Shown here in pieces: positions 31,859 to 41,222 of a stretch of DNA of 64,000 bases (within the stretch, counting starts at the first letter, position 1; each line of letters opens with the position of its first letter). The notes under the pieces are model-generated. The model was not told the DNA's origin, searched no databases, and saw nothing but the letters and a program-made list of their open reading frames with translations. The translations under genes were made by a program, and so were the position numbers. Source of the stretch: Sphingosinicella sp. (GTDB lineage Bacteria > Pseudomonadota > Alphaproteobacteria > Sphingomonadales > Sphingomonadaceae); contig JACDEE010000001.1 in NCBI GenBank assembly GCA_013816585.1, positions 325,001 through 389,000 on the forward strand, in the 5' to 3' direction.

Positions 31859-33619
31859 GTGACCGACCCCCTCCATATCCTTCAGACCGTTTTCGGATTC
31901 CAAAGCTTTCGCGGTGTCCAGCGCCAGGTGATCGACCGCGTGATGGCTGGCGAGAACAGCCTTGCGGTGATGCCGACCGGCGCGGGCAAGTCGCTTTGCT
32001 ATCAGGTGCCGGCACTGGCGCGGCCGGGCACCGCCCTCGTCATCTCCCCTTTGATCGCGCTGATGCACGATCAAATACGCGCGGCCAATGCGTTCGGGAT
32101 AAAGGCGGCGGCGCTGACCTCGGCCGACGACGACCGCGAGGAGACCATCGCCCGGCTGAAACGCGGCGAAATCGATCTGCTCTATGTAGCGCCCGAACGG
32201 GCCAGCGGCGACAGCTTCCGGCGGTTGCTGAGCCAGATTCCGCTGGCGCTGGTGGCGATAGACGAGGCGCATTGCGTTTCGGAATGGGGGCATGATTTCC
32301 GGCCTGACTACCGCCTGCTTCGCCCCTTGCTCGACGGGCTGGACGAGGTGCCTCGCCTGGCGCTGACCGCCACGGCCGACGCGCATACCCGCGCCGACAT
32401 ATTGGTGCAGCTCGGCATTCCCGCGGACGGCCTGATCCTGGCCGGTTTCGACCGGCCCAACATCCGCTATCATATCCGTCCGCGCGACGGGGTCGGAGCA
32501 CAGCTAAAGAGCTTGCTGGCGGAACATCCCGGACCCGGGATCATCTACGCCACAAGCCGCGACGCGACCGAGAAACTGGCGGCCGTATTGTCGCAGGGGG
32601 GACGCAGGGTGCTGCCCTACCATGCCGGGCTCGATCCCCGAATCCGCGCCGCCAACCAGGCGGCCTTCGTCGGAAGCGAGGACATGGTGATGGCAGCGAC
32701 TATCGCCTTTGGCATGGGCATCGACAAACCCGACGTGCGCTTCGTCGCGCATGCCGGTCTCCCCAAGTCGATCGAGGCTTATTATCAGGAAACCGGCCGT
32801 GCGGGCCGCGACGGAGAGCCGGCCCAGGCGCATCTGTTCTGGGGAGCGGAGGATTTCTCCCGAGCCCGGCGCCGAATCGCCGGCGAAGTCGAGGAAGGCC
32901 GTCAGCCGGGCGAGCGCGACCGGCTGAACGCGCTTGGCGCCCTGGTCGAGGCGGCTGGTTGCCGCCGGGCTATCCTGCTCCGCCATTTCGGCGAACAGCC
33001 CCCTGCCAGTTGCGGCAATTGCGACAATTGCCTTGCCCCGCCCGAAACCGTGGATGCGACAGAGATTGCGCGCAAATTGCTATCGGCTGCCTTCCGCACC
33101 GAAATGCGCTTTGGCCTCGGGCATCTGACCGATGTGCTGGCCGGGCGCGAAACCGACAAGATCCACAATTTCGGCCATCATCGGCTCAGCGTATTTGGAA
33201 TCGCCGATGAAGAGGAACTGGCGCTGATCAAGCCCGTGTCCCGGGCGCTGCTGGCGCGCGACGCCCTGCGCGCCGACGATTTTGGCGGGCTATCCTTTGG
33301 CCCTTCGGCCCGTTTGATCCTGAAGGGCGAAGAGCCGGTTGCGATCATGGTTCCGCCCAAAAAGGTCCGGCGTCGGCGTGGTGCCGCTGCCGACTATCCG
33401 CACGATCCGTTATTCGAAGCCCTGCGTGAACGGCGCCGCGACCTCGCCAAGGACGCCGGTGTCCCGCCTTATGTCATTTTCCACGACAGCACTTTGCGCG
33501 AAATGGCGGAGCTTAAGCCGACGACGCAGACCGCGCTTTCGCGCGTGTCGGGAGTCGGCGAGGCCAAGCTCGAAAAATACGGACAGGCCTTCGTCGAGAT
33601 CATCCAGGCCCACGCCTGA
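31859..33619 (+). CDS. recQ: ATP-dependent DNA helicase RecQ
   Basis: A 586-aa superfamily 2 helicase that unwinds DNA 3' to 5' in recombinational repair. Motif I is VMPTGAGKSLCYQVPAL near residues 38-54, DEAH box with its extension IDEAHCVSEWGHDFRPDY near 136-153, and motif VI QETGRAGRDGEPA near 308-320. The zinc-binding site CGNCDNC near 383-389 marks the RQC region, and the last 75 residues look like an HRDC domain (LRERRRDLAKDAGVPPYVIFHDSTLREMAEL). The start is GTG at 31859. The gene ends 9 bp before the convergent phosphatase gene. Confidence 0.96.
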   Translation: MTDPLHILQTVFGFQSFRGVQRQVIDRVMAGENSLAVMPTGAGKSLCYQVPALARPGTALVISPLIALMHDQIRAANAFGIKAAALTSADDDREETIARLKRGEIDLLYVAPERASGDSFRRLLSQIPLALVAIDEAHCVSEWGHDFRPDYRLLRPLLDGLDEVPRLALTATADAHTRADILVQLGIPADGLILAGFDRPNIRYHIRPRDGVGAQLKSLLAEHPGPGIIYATSRDATEKLAAVLSQGGRRVLPYHAGLDPRIRAANQAAFVGSEDMVMAATIAFGMGIDKPDVRFVAHAGLPKSIEAYYQETGRAGRDGEPAQAHLFWGAEDFSRARRRIAGEVEEGRQPGERDRLNALGALVEAAGCRRAILLRHFGEQPPASCGNCDNCLAPPETVDATEIARKLLSAAFRTEMRFGLGHLTDVLAGRETDKIHNFGHHRLSVFGIADEEELALIKPVSRALLARDALRADDFGGLSFGPSARLILKGEEPVAIMVPPKKVRRRRGAAADYPHDPLFEALRERRRDLAKDAGVPPYVIFHDSTLREMAELKPTTQTALSRVSGVGEAKLEKYGQAFVEIIQAHA

Positions 33620-33628
33620 ACGGGCACC

Positions 33629-35701
33629 TCAAAGAGAAAGCTTGGGATCGCCCTCGATCACGCGCTGTTCGAGCCTGGGACGCTCGCCCTTCTTCCATAG
33701 ACGAGCCCGGTGAGCGACCCGGTAGCGCAACGGGCCCCCATCCGGCGTCTCCGCGCGCGTGATCGGCCGAGGAATGCAAACGAATTCGGTTTCGATCGAG
33801 TCGCTCGACACGGTGACGGTCGAATAGCCATGTCCGCCCATGTCGATAAACGAGAGATGCGGCGAGAGATCGGGGTTGGACAAGGCACGGGCTTTTTCAA
33901 TGTCGCCCGACCGCGCATATTCCAGCGCGCTTTTCACTCCATGGTGGAGAGTGAGGTTGATATTGGCCTCGGGCTTGGCCTGCCCGGTACGGTTGGCGAG
34001 ATAGAGCGGCCTGATCGGATGATCCTTGGGAAAGGAATGCTCGACCGCCTCGAGCAATCCGGGCGCTGAGATCGATCCGGTAATGAAAGCGACCCCCACC
34101 GGTTCGAATGTCTTGGGCGGAAGCGCCCTGGCCGAGAGCCCGGCCCAGAAACTGTGCCGGTCACCGGACACGGTCGCAAAACCGGTTATTCCTTCGTCGC
34201 GGACCAGATCGTAAATTTCACCGCGTTCGCTGAAGGCGGCGCTATGATCGCCGCCGCCGAACCCGGCATAGCCCGCCCCCGGCCATTTCTTCGTGATCCC
34301 GTCCGGCAGGTTCTGCGGGTCCGCGCGCCAATCGAGCGTGCCCGATGAAGCTCCCCATATTTTCCAGGTCGCTTTGGATTTTTTAAGCCTGTCCTTGAAC
34401 CATGCCTTCTGTTTCGCGCCCAGGATCGCATAGGGCGCGCCGTCCTTTCGGAAATTGGCGACTTTGACTTCGCCGAACGCAATCTCCGCAGGCGGGTTGC
34501 CACCATTATAGGCCCGGCCCGCGTCCAAAATCTCCATCGCTTCCTCTGGATAGAAATCGGGGAATTCCCCGGCGGTCAGACCCGCCGTCTCGGGACGGCC
34601 GGTCTGTTCCTCCATCCGGTAGCTATGCTGGTCGGTAAGGATCATTTCGATATTGCGGCCATAGCGAAAGGCCCGATAGACGGTCAGGCTTCCGATCGCC
34701 GCCAGATTATTGGGTTCCTGCCCCAGCCCTTCATCGTCCAAGCGGGTGATCGGCGCGTTCCTGACCTTGGGGCCATCGAACCGGTCGAGCCCTGGCCCGG
34801 ATGCTTTGCGGATCCGGGCCGGCTGATATTCGAACCAGGCCTGGTTCGCCGCCACCCTCAGCTCCTGTGCGGGTTCGGCCGGGCCGCCGAGCTTCACATT
34901 GCTTTGCCAGCCCATCCAGGAGAATTCGTGATTGTCCCAGATGGCGACGAACGGAAAGCGCGCCCGTGCGTCCTGAATGTCGGGGTCGTGCAGATGGGCC
35001 TGATAGACGAACCGATAGCCTTCTATCGTCGTCGGCACATGGAAATTCCTGACCTTTCGTGCATCGGGAACCTTGCCGATATCGAAGATCGTCCGGTCGT
35101 AGTGGGTCTTCACTTCTTCAGGATATTGGACGACTTCGTAAATGAAATCGCCGAGGTGAAGCACGAAGCCGAGCCGATTTTCCGGGGCCGCGCGCTCATC
35201 CTCCCAGATCATCCGACGATAGGCGTTCTGCTTTCCTTCATTGACGCTCTGGCATGAAACGAACGCGAAGCGGACCGGGCGGGAATTATCTTCCGCCGGC
35301 GCGGTCATGGTACGACCGATGCGGCTTCCGTTCCCCTCTGCATCGGTGAAGCGATAATGATATATCCGGGCGGGCTTCAGGCCTCCGGCAAGTACGCGGA
35401 CGGTCCAGTCGGATTCGGCGAGCAAAGGGACGCGTGCCGTGGACACAACCTTGCCGAACGCTTCGTCCTCGGCAATTTCGACCAGCAACTCCGACCGGGT
35501 TTCGCCATTGCCCAAAGGCCTGCGGGTCCAGAGAATTACGCTGTCGGGATCTGGATCGCCCGAGGCCACGCCTTCGGGGAAAAGATCGCGCCGCTCTCGC
35601 CAACCGCTCCTGGAAGGAGCCGCCTGACCGGAGCTCCAGGCCAGGGTCGCGCCCAGCGCGGCGGCGGCCGCCATGAAGTGACGGCGATTCATCCGGTCCA
35701 T
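33629..35701 (-). CDS. PhoD-like alkaline phosphatase (Tat-exported)
   Basis: A 690-aa enzyme of the PhoD metallophosphatase family. The N-terminus has a twin-arginine signal (MNRRHFMAAAAALGATLAW, cleavage near QAAPS), so it is exported folded. Conserved blocks are FPEGVASGDPDPDSVILWTR near residues 40-60, FAFVSCQSVNEGKQNAYRR, LHLGDFIYEVVQYP, WDNHEFSWMGWQSN near 255-268 and SGDRHSFWAGLS in the second half, which supply metal ligands. The protein is longer than Bacillus PhoD; the extra length is in the C-terminal half. It probably releases phosphate from organic esters in the periplasm. No Pho-box was recognised upstream, and the gene is monocistronic. Confidence 0.92.
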   Translation of the reverse strand: MDRMNRRHFMAAAAALGATLAWSSGQAAPSRSGWRERRDLFPEGVASGDPDPDSVILWTRRPLGNGETRSELLVEIAEDEAFGKVVSTARVPLLAESDWTVRVLAGGLKPARIYHYRFTDAEGNGSRIGRTMTAPAEDNSRPVRFAFVSCQSVNEGKQNAYRRMIWEDERAAPENRLGFVLHLGDFIYEVVQYPEEVKTHYDRTIFDIGKVPDARKVRNFHVPTTIEGYRFVYQAHLHDPDIQDARARFPFVAIWDNHEFSWMGWQSNVKLGGPAEPAQELRVAANQAWFEYQPARIRKASGPGLDRFDGPKVRNAPITRLDDEGLGQEPNNLAAIGSLTVYRAFRYGRNIEMILTDQHSYRMEEQTGRPETAGLTAGEFPDFYPEEAMEILDAGRAYNGGNPPAEIAFGEVKVANFRKDGAPYAILGAKQKAWFKDRLKKSKATWKIWGASSGTLDWRADPQNLPDGITKKWPGAGYAGFGGGDHSAAFSERGEIYDLVRDEGITGFATVSGDRHSFWAGLSARALPPKTFEPVGVAFITGSISAPGLLEAVEHSFPKDHPIRPLYLANRTGQAKPEANINLTLHHGVKSALEYARSGDIEKARALSNPDLSPHLSFIDMGGHGYSTVTVSSDSIETEFVCIPRPITRAETPDGGPLRYRVAHRARLWKKGERPRLEQRVIEGDPKLSL

Positions 35702-35797
35702 GAAAAATCCCTTTCGCGCCCGGTGAAGAAGCTAACATCAAGGCATATGGCTATCAAAGAAACATGATCCGATTGGCGATCAGCAGAAAGCGCCTAA

Positions 35798-36226
35798 ATG
35801 CCCAATGTGCATTTGCGACAGCTAGACGAAGATATGCTTGTGGCCGGACAGCTTCAGCCGGCGGAGATTGAGGGGCTGGCGGGTCGCGTCGCCCTGATCG
35901 TCAACAATCGTCCTGACGGCGAACAGCCGGGCCAGCCGAGCAACGCCGAAATGGCGGCGGCGGCCGAAGCAGCGGGGATCGAATATCGCCATATCCCCAT
36001 CAGCGGCGGCTTTTCCGAGGCCCAGGTCGAGGAGATGGCCGGGCTGCTCGACGCAGCGAAAGGAACAGCTCTTGCCTTCTGTGCCTCCGGCACGCGCTCT
36101 ACATTCCTCTGGGCGCTGGCGCGCGCCAGCAAGGGCATTGACGGGCGTGAACTGACCGAAAAGGCCGCTGCGGTCGGATACGATTTGTCCCCGATCCGCC
36201 CTTATCTGAGCGGCTCCTGCGGCTGA
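35798..36226 (+). CDS. DUF442/TIGR01244 phosphatase-like protein
   Basis: A 142-aa dual-specificity-phosphatase-like protein of the TIGR01244 family. The catalytic loop is FCASGTRSTFLW near residues 94-105 (CxxGxR). The N-terminal part has LDEDMLVAGQLQPAEIEGLAGRVALIVNNRPDGEQPGQPSN. Related domains occur alone or fused to Blh-type beta-lactamase-like sulfur dioxygenases, so a role in sulfide handling is often proposed. There is no such partner next to it here. Its 3' end overlaps the convergent DUF2007 gene by 25 bp. Confidence 0.88.
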   Translation: MPNVHLRQLDEDMLVAGQLQPAEIEGLAGRVALIVNNRPDGEQPGQPSNAEMAAAAEAAGIEYRHIPISGGFSEAQVEEMAGLLDAAKGTALAFCASGTRSTFLWALARASKGIDGRELTEKAAAVGYDLSPIRPYLSGSCG

Positions 36227-36417
36227 TCGAGAATGGCCAGCGCCGCGTCGCGATCCTCCTCGGCGATCATCAAGCGGATCGGTATCAGCCCGCCCAGCCC
36301 TTCCCAGGACATTTCCATGTCGAACAGGAATGTTTCGATGCCGTCGGCGGCCAGCCGCGATCGCGCCACTCCGGCTTCGAAGCTGGAATAGAAACGGCCA
36401 AGTTCGACCAGCGCCAT
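36202..36417 (-). CDS. DUF2007 family protein
   Basis: A 71-aa cytoplasmic protein with the DUF2007 ferredoxin-like pattern: LGRFYSSFEAGVARSRLAADGIETFLFD at residues 6-33 and IRLMIAEEDRDAALAILDQ near 47-65. Such domains resemble PII-like signalling folds and may regulate partners, but no function is known. The ATG overlaps the DUF924 stop by one base (TAATG), so it is coupled as the last gene of tldD-DUF924-DUF2007. The 3' end overlaps the convergent DUF442 gene. Confidence 0.88.
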   Translation of the reverse strand: MALVELGRFYSSFEAGVARSRLAADGIETFLFDMEMSWEGLGGLIPIRLMIAEEDRDAALAILDQPQEPLR

Positions 36418-36953
36418 TACCAGGGAAACACGTCGCCCGCCGCAATCTCGTCCGGGCGCGGGGTGCGACCGAGCATCTGGTTGCGGTGGGGATAGCGCCC
36501 GAAACGTTCGATCACGGCCTGATGCTGGGTGGCGAAGCGCAGATATTCGGAGTCGCCGAGCGCGGTGAAGAGAGCGATCGAGCGGATTTGGTCTCGCCCA
36601 TCCTCGCTATGTTCGAAGGGCATGTAGAGGAAGGCGCGCCGGTCTTTGTCCATCCCGTCGTCATAACCGCGATCGATGGCGGCCCTGGCAATCGCAAGCG
36701 CCATATGATCGGTGGCAAAGCTTTTTGCATGCCCGCGAAACATATTGCGCGGAAGCTGGTCGAAAAGGACCACGGCGGCGGCCGCCTCGTCCGCCGAATG
36801 CAGGAAATCCTCGATCGGCCTTTGCTGCTGTTCTTCCCACAGTGCCAGGAATTGCTCTTTTACCTCGGCATCGAAATCGGTGTCGGCTTCCCACCATCGC
36901 GCCGGATCCTGGGCGAACCAGAAATTCAGGACCTCGGACGCCCAATCGCTCAC
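36417..36953 (-). CDS. DUF924 family protein
   Basis: A 178-aa helical TPR-like protein. The GTG at 36953 overlaps the tldD stop (GTGA) and opens the typical VSDWASEVLNFWFAQDPARWWEADTDFDAEVKEQF; the 29 basic residues before it in the track ORF are antisense-like filler inside tldD. Other conserved segments are VVLFDQLPRNMFRGHAKSFATDHMAL near 72-97 and FLYMPFEHSEDGRDQ near 118-132. No biochemical role is known for the family. It is translationally coupled to tldD and to DUF2007, a fixed neighbourhood that may reflect a shared process. Confidence 0.9.
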   Translation of the reverse strand: MSDWASEVLNFWFAQDPARWWEADTDFDAEVKEQFLALWEEQQQRPIEDFLHSADEAAAAVVLFDQLPRNMFRGHAKSFATDHMALAIARAAIDRGYDDGMDKDRRAFLYMPFEHSEDGRDQIRSIALFTALGDSEYLRFATQHQAVIERFGRYPHRNQMLGRTPRPDEIAAGDVFPW

Positions 36954-38380
36954 GCGGCGGTGCCGCCGACCGTGAGACCCTCGATGAGCAAGGTGGGCTG
37001 CCCGACGCCGGCGGGGACGGACTGGCCGCCCTTGCCGCAAATGCCGACACCCTCGTCCAGGGCCATGTCGTTGCCCATCGCCGCCACCTTGGTGAGCACG
37101 GTCGGACCATCCCCGATCAGCGTCGCGCCCTTGATCGGGGCGGCCAATTTCCCATTCTCGATCTTATAGGCTTCGGTGCAGGAGAAGACGAACTTGCCGC
37201 TGGTAATGTCGACCTGGCCGCCGCCGAAGCTTTTCGCATAGATGCCGTTCTTCGCGCGGGCCAGGATCTCGCCTGGATCGTCCTTGCCGCCCAGCATGAA
37301 GGTGTTGGTCATTCGCGGCATCGGCGCGTGCGCGAAACTTTCGCGGCGGCCGTTGCCGGTCGGTTCGACCCCCATCAGGCGGGCGTTGAGCCGGTCCTGA
37401 ATATAGGCCTTCAATATGCCGTCCTCGATCAGCACGTTGCACTGGGTCGGCGTGCCTTCATCGTCGATGGTCAGCGACCCGCGCCGGGCGCCGATCGATC
37501 CGTCGTCGACCACGGTCACTCCGGGGGCGGCCACGCGTTCGCCGATCCGGCCCGAAAAGGCGGACGTTCCCTTGCGGTTGAAATCGCCCTCCAGGCCATG
37601 GCCGATCGCTTCGTGCAGCAAGACGCCGGGCCAGCCGGGGCCGAGCACGACGGTCATCTCGCCCGCCGGTGCGGCGACCGATTCGAGATTCACCAGGGCC
37701 TGCGCGAGCGCGATGTCGATCCCGCGGTTCCATGTTCCCGGCTTGAAAAAATCGTCATAGAGGTAGCGGCCGCCAAGACCGTGATAGCCGCTTTCGCGCC
37801 GGCCATTCTGTTCGACCACGATCGATATGTTGAGCCGCACCAGCGGGCGGATGTCGTGCGCCGCAAAGCCATCCGCGCGAAGGATGTCGATCACCGACCA
37901 CGACCCGGCGAGCGAGACGGACACCTGGACGATTCGCGGATCGCGCGCGCGCGCTTCGGCATCGATCTGCTGACAAAGGGCGACCTTTTTCGCGAACGGG
38001 ACCAGGCTCAGGGGATCGGCGTCGGTGTAGAGGCTGGCATTGGTCCGGCGCGGCGGCGCGGCGGGCGGCGATCTGGACGGATCGAGCACGGCCATCGTTT
38101 CGGCCGCCCGGCGGATGGCGCTTTCCGACAATTCATTGGCGTGGGCAAAGGCGGTCGTTTCGCCCGAAACCCCGCGAAGGCCGAAACCCGCCTGGGTGTT
38201 GAAATCGGCGGTCTTCAGCCGGCCGTCGTCGAATGTGAAGGCCTCGCTCGCAATATATTGGAGATAAAGTTCGCCATCGTCGCAACCGGCCAGCGCCTGC
38301 CGGGTCAGAAGTTGCGCCGCGTCCGGGGTGAGTCCGTCATCGCGATAGAGGAAGCGGCGGGGGTCTGAGAGGCTGTTCAT
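36950..38380 (-). CDS. tldD: Metalloprotease TldD
   Basis: A 476-aa subunit of the TldD/TldE (PmbA) heterodimeric metalloprotease, which degrades unfolded peptides and processes microcin and other modified peptides. The zinc motif HEAIGHGLEGDFNRKGTSAFSGRIGERVAAPGVTVVDDG is near residues 254-292 (HExxxH). The N-terminal domain (LTRQALAGCDDGELYLQYIASEAFTFDDGRLKTA) and the C-terminal GGTAA end are typical. The partner TldE/PmbA is not in the window. It heads a coupled operon with DUF924 and DUF2007, and the zf-CHCC gene lies 18 bp upstream on the same strand. Confidence 0.96.
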   Translation of the reverse strand: MNSLSDPRRFLYRDDGLTPDAAQLLTRQALAGCDDGELYLQYIASEAFTFDDGRLKTADFNTQAGFGLRGVSGETTAFAHANELSESAIRRAAETMAVLDPSRSPPAAPPRRTNASLYTDADPLSLVPFAKKVALCQQIDAEARARDPRIVQVSVSLAGSWSVIDILRADGFAAHDIRPLVRLNISIVVEQNGRRESGYHGLGGRYLYDDFFKPGTWNRGIDIALAQALVNLESVAAPAGEMTVVLGPGWPGVLLHEAIGHGLEGDFNRKGTSAFSGRIGERVAAPGVTVVDDGSIGARRGSLTIDDEGTPTQCNVLIEDGILKAYIQDRLNARLMGVEPTGNGRRESFAHAPMPRMTNTFMLGGKDDPGEILARAKNGIYAKSFGGGQVDITSGKFVFSCTEAYKIENGKLAAPIKGATLIGDGPTVLTKVAAMGNDMALDEGVGICGKGGQSVPAGVGQPTLLIEGLTVGGTAA

Positions 38381-38398
38381 ACCAGCGATATAGGAGCC

Positions 38399-38605
38399 TT
38401 AGGCGCCGGTTGCACCCTGATCCGCAGGACCATTCTTCAGGATGAACCTTTTGTCGCAATAACCGCATTCGACGAAACCCGTCTCGTCGATCTGCAAATA
38501 GACTCGCGGATGGCCGAGCGCCGGCGAGGTTTCGGCGGCGCCGTCGCAGGCGACGCGCGGGATGGTGACGTAGCTGATCTCGGGTACGGAAGGATCGTCG
38601 TTCAT
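38399..38605 (-). CDS. Zinc-finger protein (zf-CHCC, NDUFS6-like)
   Basis: A 68-aa protein starting at the ATG 38605 ([22 protein letters not shown]). The zinc finger reads CDG...[25 protein letters not shown], i.e. Cys, His, then CxxC, the CHCC pattern of mitochondrial complex I subunit NDUFS6 and its alphaproteobacterial homologues. A role as accessory subunit or assembly factor of NADH dehydrogenase is therefore likely from homology, but is not shown here. It lies upstream of tldD on the same strand and diverges from the ABC ATPase gene. Confidence 0.88.
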   Translation of the reverse strand: MNDDPSVPEISYVTIPRVACDGAAETSPALGHPRVYLQIDETGFVECGYCDKRFILKNGPADQGATGA

Positions 38606-38680
38606 GCGCTTGGCCCTTAGCGAAGGTCCCAAAGCCAGGCAATCTTTGCGCGCGAAGCTTTAGGGGCTAAGGCGCCCTGC

Positions 38681-39610
38681 ATGTCCGACGCCGCCATTTC
38701 GATCAACGCTCTCGAAAAAACCTATGCCGGCGGCAAACGCGCGCTGGAGGGTGTCAGCCTGGAAGTCCCGCGCGGACAGATTTTCGGGCTGCTGGGGCCG
38801 AACGGCGCCGGCAAGTCGACCCTGATCAACATTCTGGCCGGTATGGTCAACAAGACCAGCGGTACCGCTTCGATCTGGGGCTTCGATATCGACAAGCATC
38901 CGCGCAATGCCAAGGTCTCGATTGGAATCGTGCCGCAGGAAATATTGTTCGATCCCTTCTTCACTCCGGCTGAAACGCTCGATCAGCAGGCAGGATTATA
39001 CGGCGTACCCAAATCGCGGCGGCGGACGATGGAATTGCTCCGCGCGGTGCACCTGGAGGATAAGGCGCACGCTTATTCGCGGACCTTGTCCGGGGGCATG
39101 AAAAGGCGATTGCTGGTGGCCAAGGCGATGGTCCATTCGCCGCCCATATTGGTGCTCGACGAGCCGACCGCCGGCGTCGATATCGAACTTCGCCAGCAGC
39201 TCTGGTCCTATGTCCGCAGCCTCAATGCGCAGGGTGTGACGATCGTGCTCACCACCCATTATCTCGAAGAAGCCGAACAATTGTGCGATCGGATCGCGAT
39301 CATCAACCATGGCCGGCTGATCGCCAACGACACCACGCGCACGCTGGTTGGGATGGCGCAGGAAAAGGCGGTCGAAGTGACGGTCGACCGCGACATCGTC
39401 CAGGTGCCGGATGCTTCCTGTTTCGAAAAGATCGAACTCAAGGGCGACCGGACACTGGCCATCACCTACCGCAAGGATCGGGTGAATGCGGGCGAGGTGC
39501 TGGCCGCATTGCAGAAAGAGGGGCTCGGCATCGTCGACGTTTCCACCCGCGACGCCGATTTGGAGGACGTGTTCCTGAACCTGACCCGGGCCGCCAACGC
39601 CAATGGCTGA
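38681..39610 (+). CDS. ABC-2-type transporter ATP-binding protein
   Basis: A 309-aa ATPase of the DrrA/CcmA-like group. Walker A is GLLGPNGAGKSTLINILAG near residues 37-55, the Q-loop IGIVPQEILFDPFF near 84-97, the signature LSGGMKRRLLVAKAMV near 137-152, Walker B ILVLDEPTAGVDIE and the H-loop VLTTHYLEE. The C-terminal 90 residues form a regulatory extension typical of exporters with ABC-2 permeases. No permease gene lies next to it; nadB follows with an 8-bp overlap. The transported substrate is unknown, and the permease must be encoded elsewhere. Confidence 0.92.
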   Translation: MSDAAISINALEKTYAGGKRALEGVSLEVPRGQIFGLLGPNGAGKSTLINILAGMVNKTSGTASIWGFDIDKHPRNAKVSIGIVPQEILFDPFFTPAETLDQQAGLYGVPKSRRRTMELLRAVHLEDKAHAYSRTLSGGMKRRLLVAKAMVHSPPILVLDEPTAGVDIELRQQLWSYVRSLNAQGVTIVLTTHYLEEAEQLCDRIAIINHGRLIANDTTRTLVGMAQEKAVEVTVDRDIVQVPDASCFEKIELKGDRTLAITYRKDRVNAGEVLAALQKEGLGIVDVSTRDADLEDVFLNLTRAANANG

Positions 39611-41213
39611 TCACGCCTTCGACGTGATCGTCATCGGATCGGGAGCCGCGGGATTAAGCGCCGCGCTCAATCTCGATCCTCGCCTGAAGGTCGCGGTGCT
39701 GGCCAAGGGCGCGCTTTCCGACGGATCGACCGCCTGGGCGCAGGGTGGCATCGCGGCAGTACTGGACGTCGGCGACACGTTCGAAAGCCATATCGAAGAT
39801 ACGATGGTGGCCGGCGCAGGACTCAACAATCGCGCCACGGTGGAATTCGTGGTCGAAAATGCGCCTGCAGCGATCGAACGGCTGGCCGAACTTGGAGTGC
39901 CCTTCAACGAGGGCGAATCCGAACGCTGGCATCTGACCCGCGAAGGCGGCCACAGCCATCGCCGAATCGTCCATGTCGCCGACGCGACCGGCTGGGCGAT
40001 CCAGCAGGCGCTGGAAAAAGCCGCGCTGGGCCGGCCCAATATCACCTTGGTGCCCGACATGGTCGCGATCGACCTGGTGACCGGCCGCCATGCGGAAGGC
40101 GCGTCGGAGGAACGGCGCGTCTGGGGCGTCTACGCGGTCAGCCGCGAAACCGGCCGCGTATCGCTGCTGACCGGCCGGGCGACCATCCTGGCGACGGGCG
40201 GAGCGAGCCGCGCATGGCTCTATTCGACCAATCCGCGCGGAAGCACCGGTGACGGGATCGCCATGGCCTGGCGCGCGGGCTGCCGCGTTTCCAATATGGA
40301 ATTCAATCAGTTCCACCCGACCTGCCTCTACAACAGCAAGGTCAAGAATTTCCTGATCACCGAGGCGATGCGCGGCGAGGGCGCCAAGCTGAAGATCCCC
40401 GGCAACGGTCCGGGCGGCGGGCGGCGTTTCATGAAACGCTTCGATCCACGCGAAGAATTGGCGCCGCGCGACATCGTCGCCCGCGCGATCGATCATGAAC
40501 TAAAGCGCCTCGGCCTCGAACATGTCCATTTGGACATCAGCCACCAGGATTCCGAATTCATCCTCGCCCATTTTCCGACCATCGCCGAGCGGCTGGCGCA
40601 GCCGGACATCGGCATCGATATCACCAAGGAACCGATCCCGGTGGTTCCAGCCGCCCATTATACGTGCGGCGGCGTGGTGACGGACCTCGACGGAAGAACC
40701 GATATCGAGGGACTATATGCCGTAGGCGAAGTCACCCAGTCGGGACTCCATGGCGCCAATCGCCTGGCCTCCAATTCTGTGCTGGAATGCCTGGTATTCG
40801 GGCTGGCCGCCGCGCGCGACATCAACGACAAATGGGACAATATGCCGCCTCCGCCCGCCATCCGCCCCTGGGATGAAAGCCGGGTGACGCATAGCGACGA
40901 GGAGGTGGTGGTCCACCATAATTGGCGCGAGATACGCCGCTTCATGTGGGATTATGTGGGCATCGTCCGCACCACCAAAAGGCTGGAACGCGCGCTGCAC
41001 CGGGTGGAACTGCTGCGGCAGGAGACCGAGGAATATTACGGCCATTTCAGGGTGACGCCGGATCTGATCGAGCTTCGCAATCTGGTGGAGATTTCGGGAC
41101 TGATCGTGCGCTCGGCGCTCGCCCGCAAGGAAAGCCGCGGCCTCCATTATACGCTCGATTATCCCGACATGCTCCCAGAAGCGGTGGACACGATCCTCAC
41201 CCCCGGCGGCTGA
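39603..41213 (+). CDS. nadB: L-aspartate oxidase
   Basis: A 536-aa flavoenzyme that oxidises L-aspartate to iminoaspartate, the first step of de novo NAD synthesis. FAD binding is by DVIVIGSGAAGLSAALNL near residues 6-23 and the SDGSTAWAQGGIAAVLD block near 40-56. Substrate-binding and catalytic segments include HSHRRIVHVADATGWAIQQAL near 116-136, FHPTCLY near 238-244, and VVPAAHYTCGGVVTD near 347-361. The C-terminal helical domain includes LELRNLVEISGLIVRSALARKESRGLHYTLDYP. Succinate dehydrogenase SdhA is the related alternative, but length and motifs favour NadB. nadA and nadC are not adjacent. It overlaps the ABC ATPase gene by 8 bp. Confidence 0.95.
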   Translation: MADHAFDVIVIGSGAAGLSAALNLDPRLKVAVLAKGALSDGSTAWAQGGIAAVLDVGDTFESHIEDTMVAGAGLNNRATVEFVVENAPAAIERLAELGVPFNEGESERWHLTREGGHSHRRIVHVADATGWAIQQALEKAALGRPNITLVPDMVAIDLVTGRHAEGASEERRVWGVYAVSRETGRVSLLTGRATILATGGASRAWLYSTNPRGSTGDGIAMAWRAGCRVSNMEFNQFHPTCLYNSKVKNFLITEAMRGEGAKLKIPGNGPGGGRRFMKRFDPREELAPRDIVARAIDHELKRLGLEHVHLDISHQDSEFILAHFPTIAERLAQPDIGIDITKEPIPVVPAAHYTCGGVVTDLDGRTDIEGLYAVGEVTQSGLHGANRLASNSVLECLVFGLAAARDINDKWDNMPPPPAIRPWDESRVTHSDEEVVVHHNWREIRRFMWDYVGIVRTTKRLERALHRVELLRQETEEYYGHFRVTPDLIELRNLVEISGLIVRSALARKESRGLHYTLDYPDMLPEAVDTILTPGG

Positions 41214-41222
41214 GCCGCCCGG

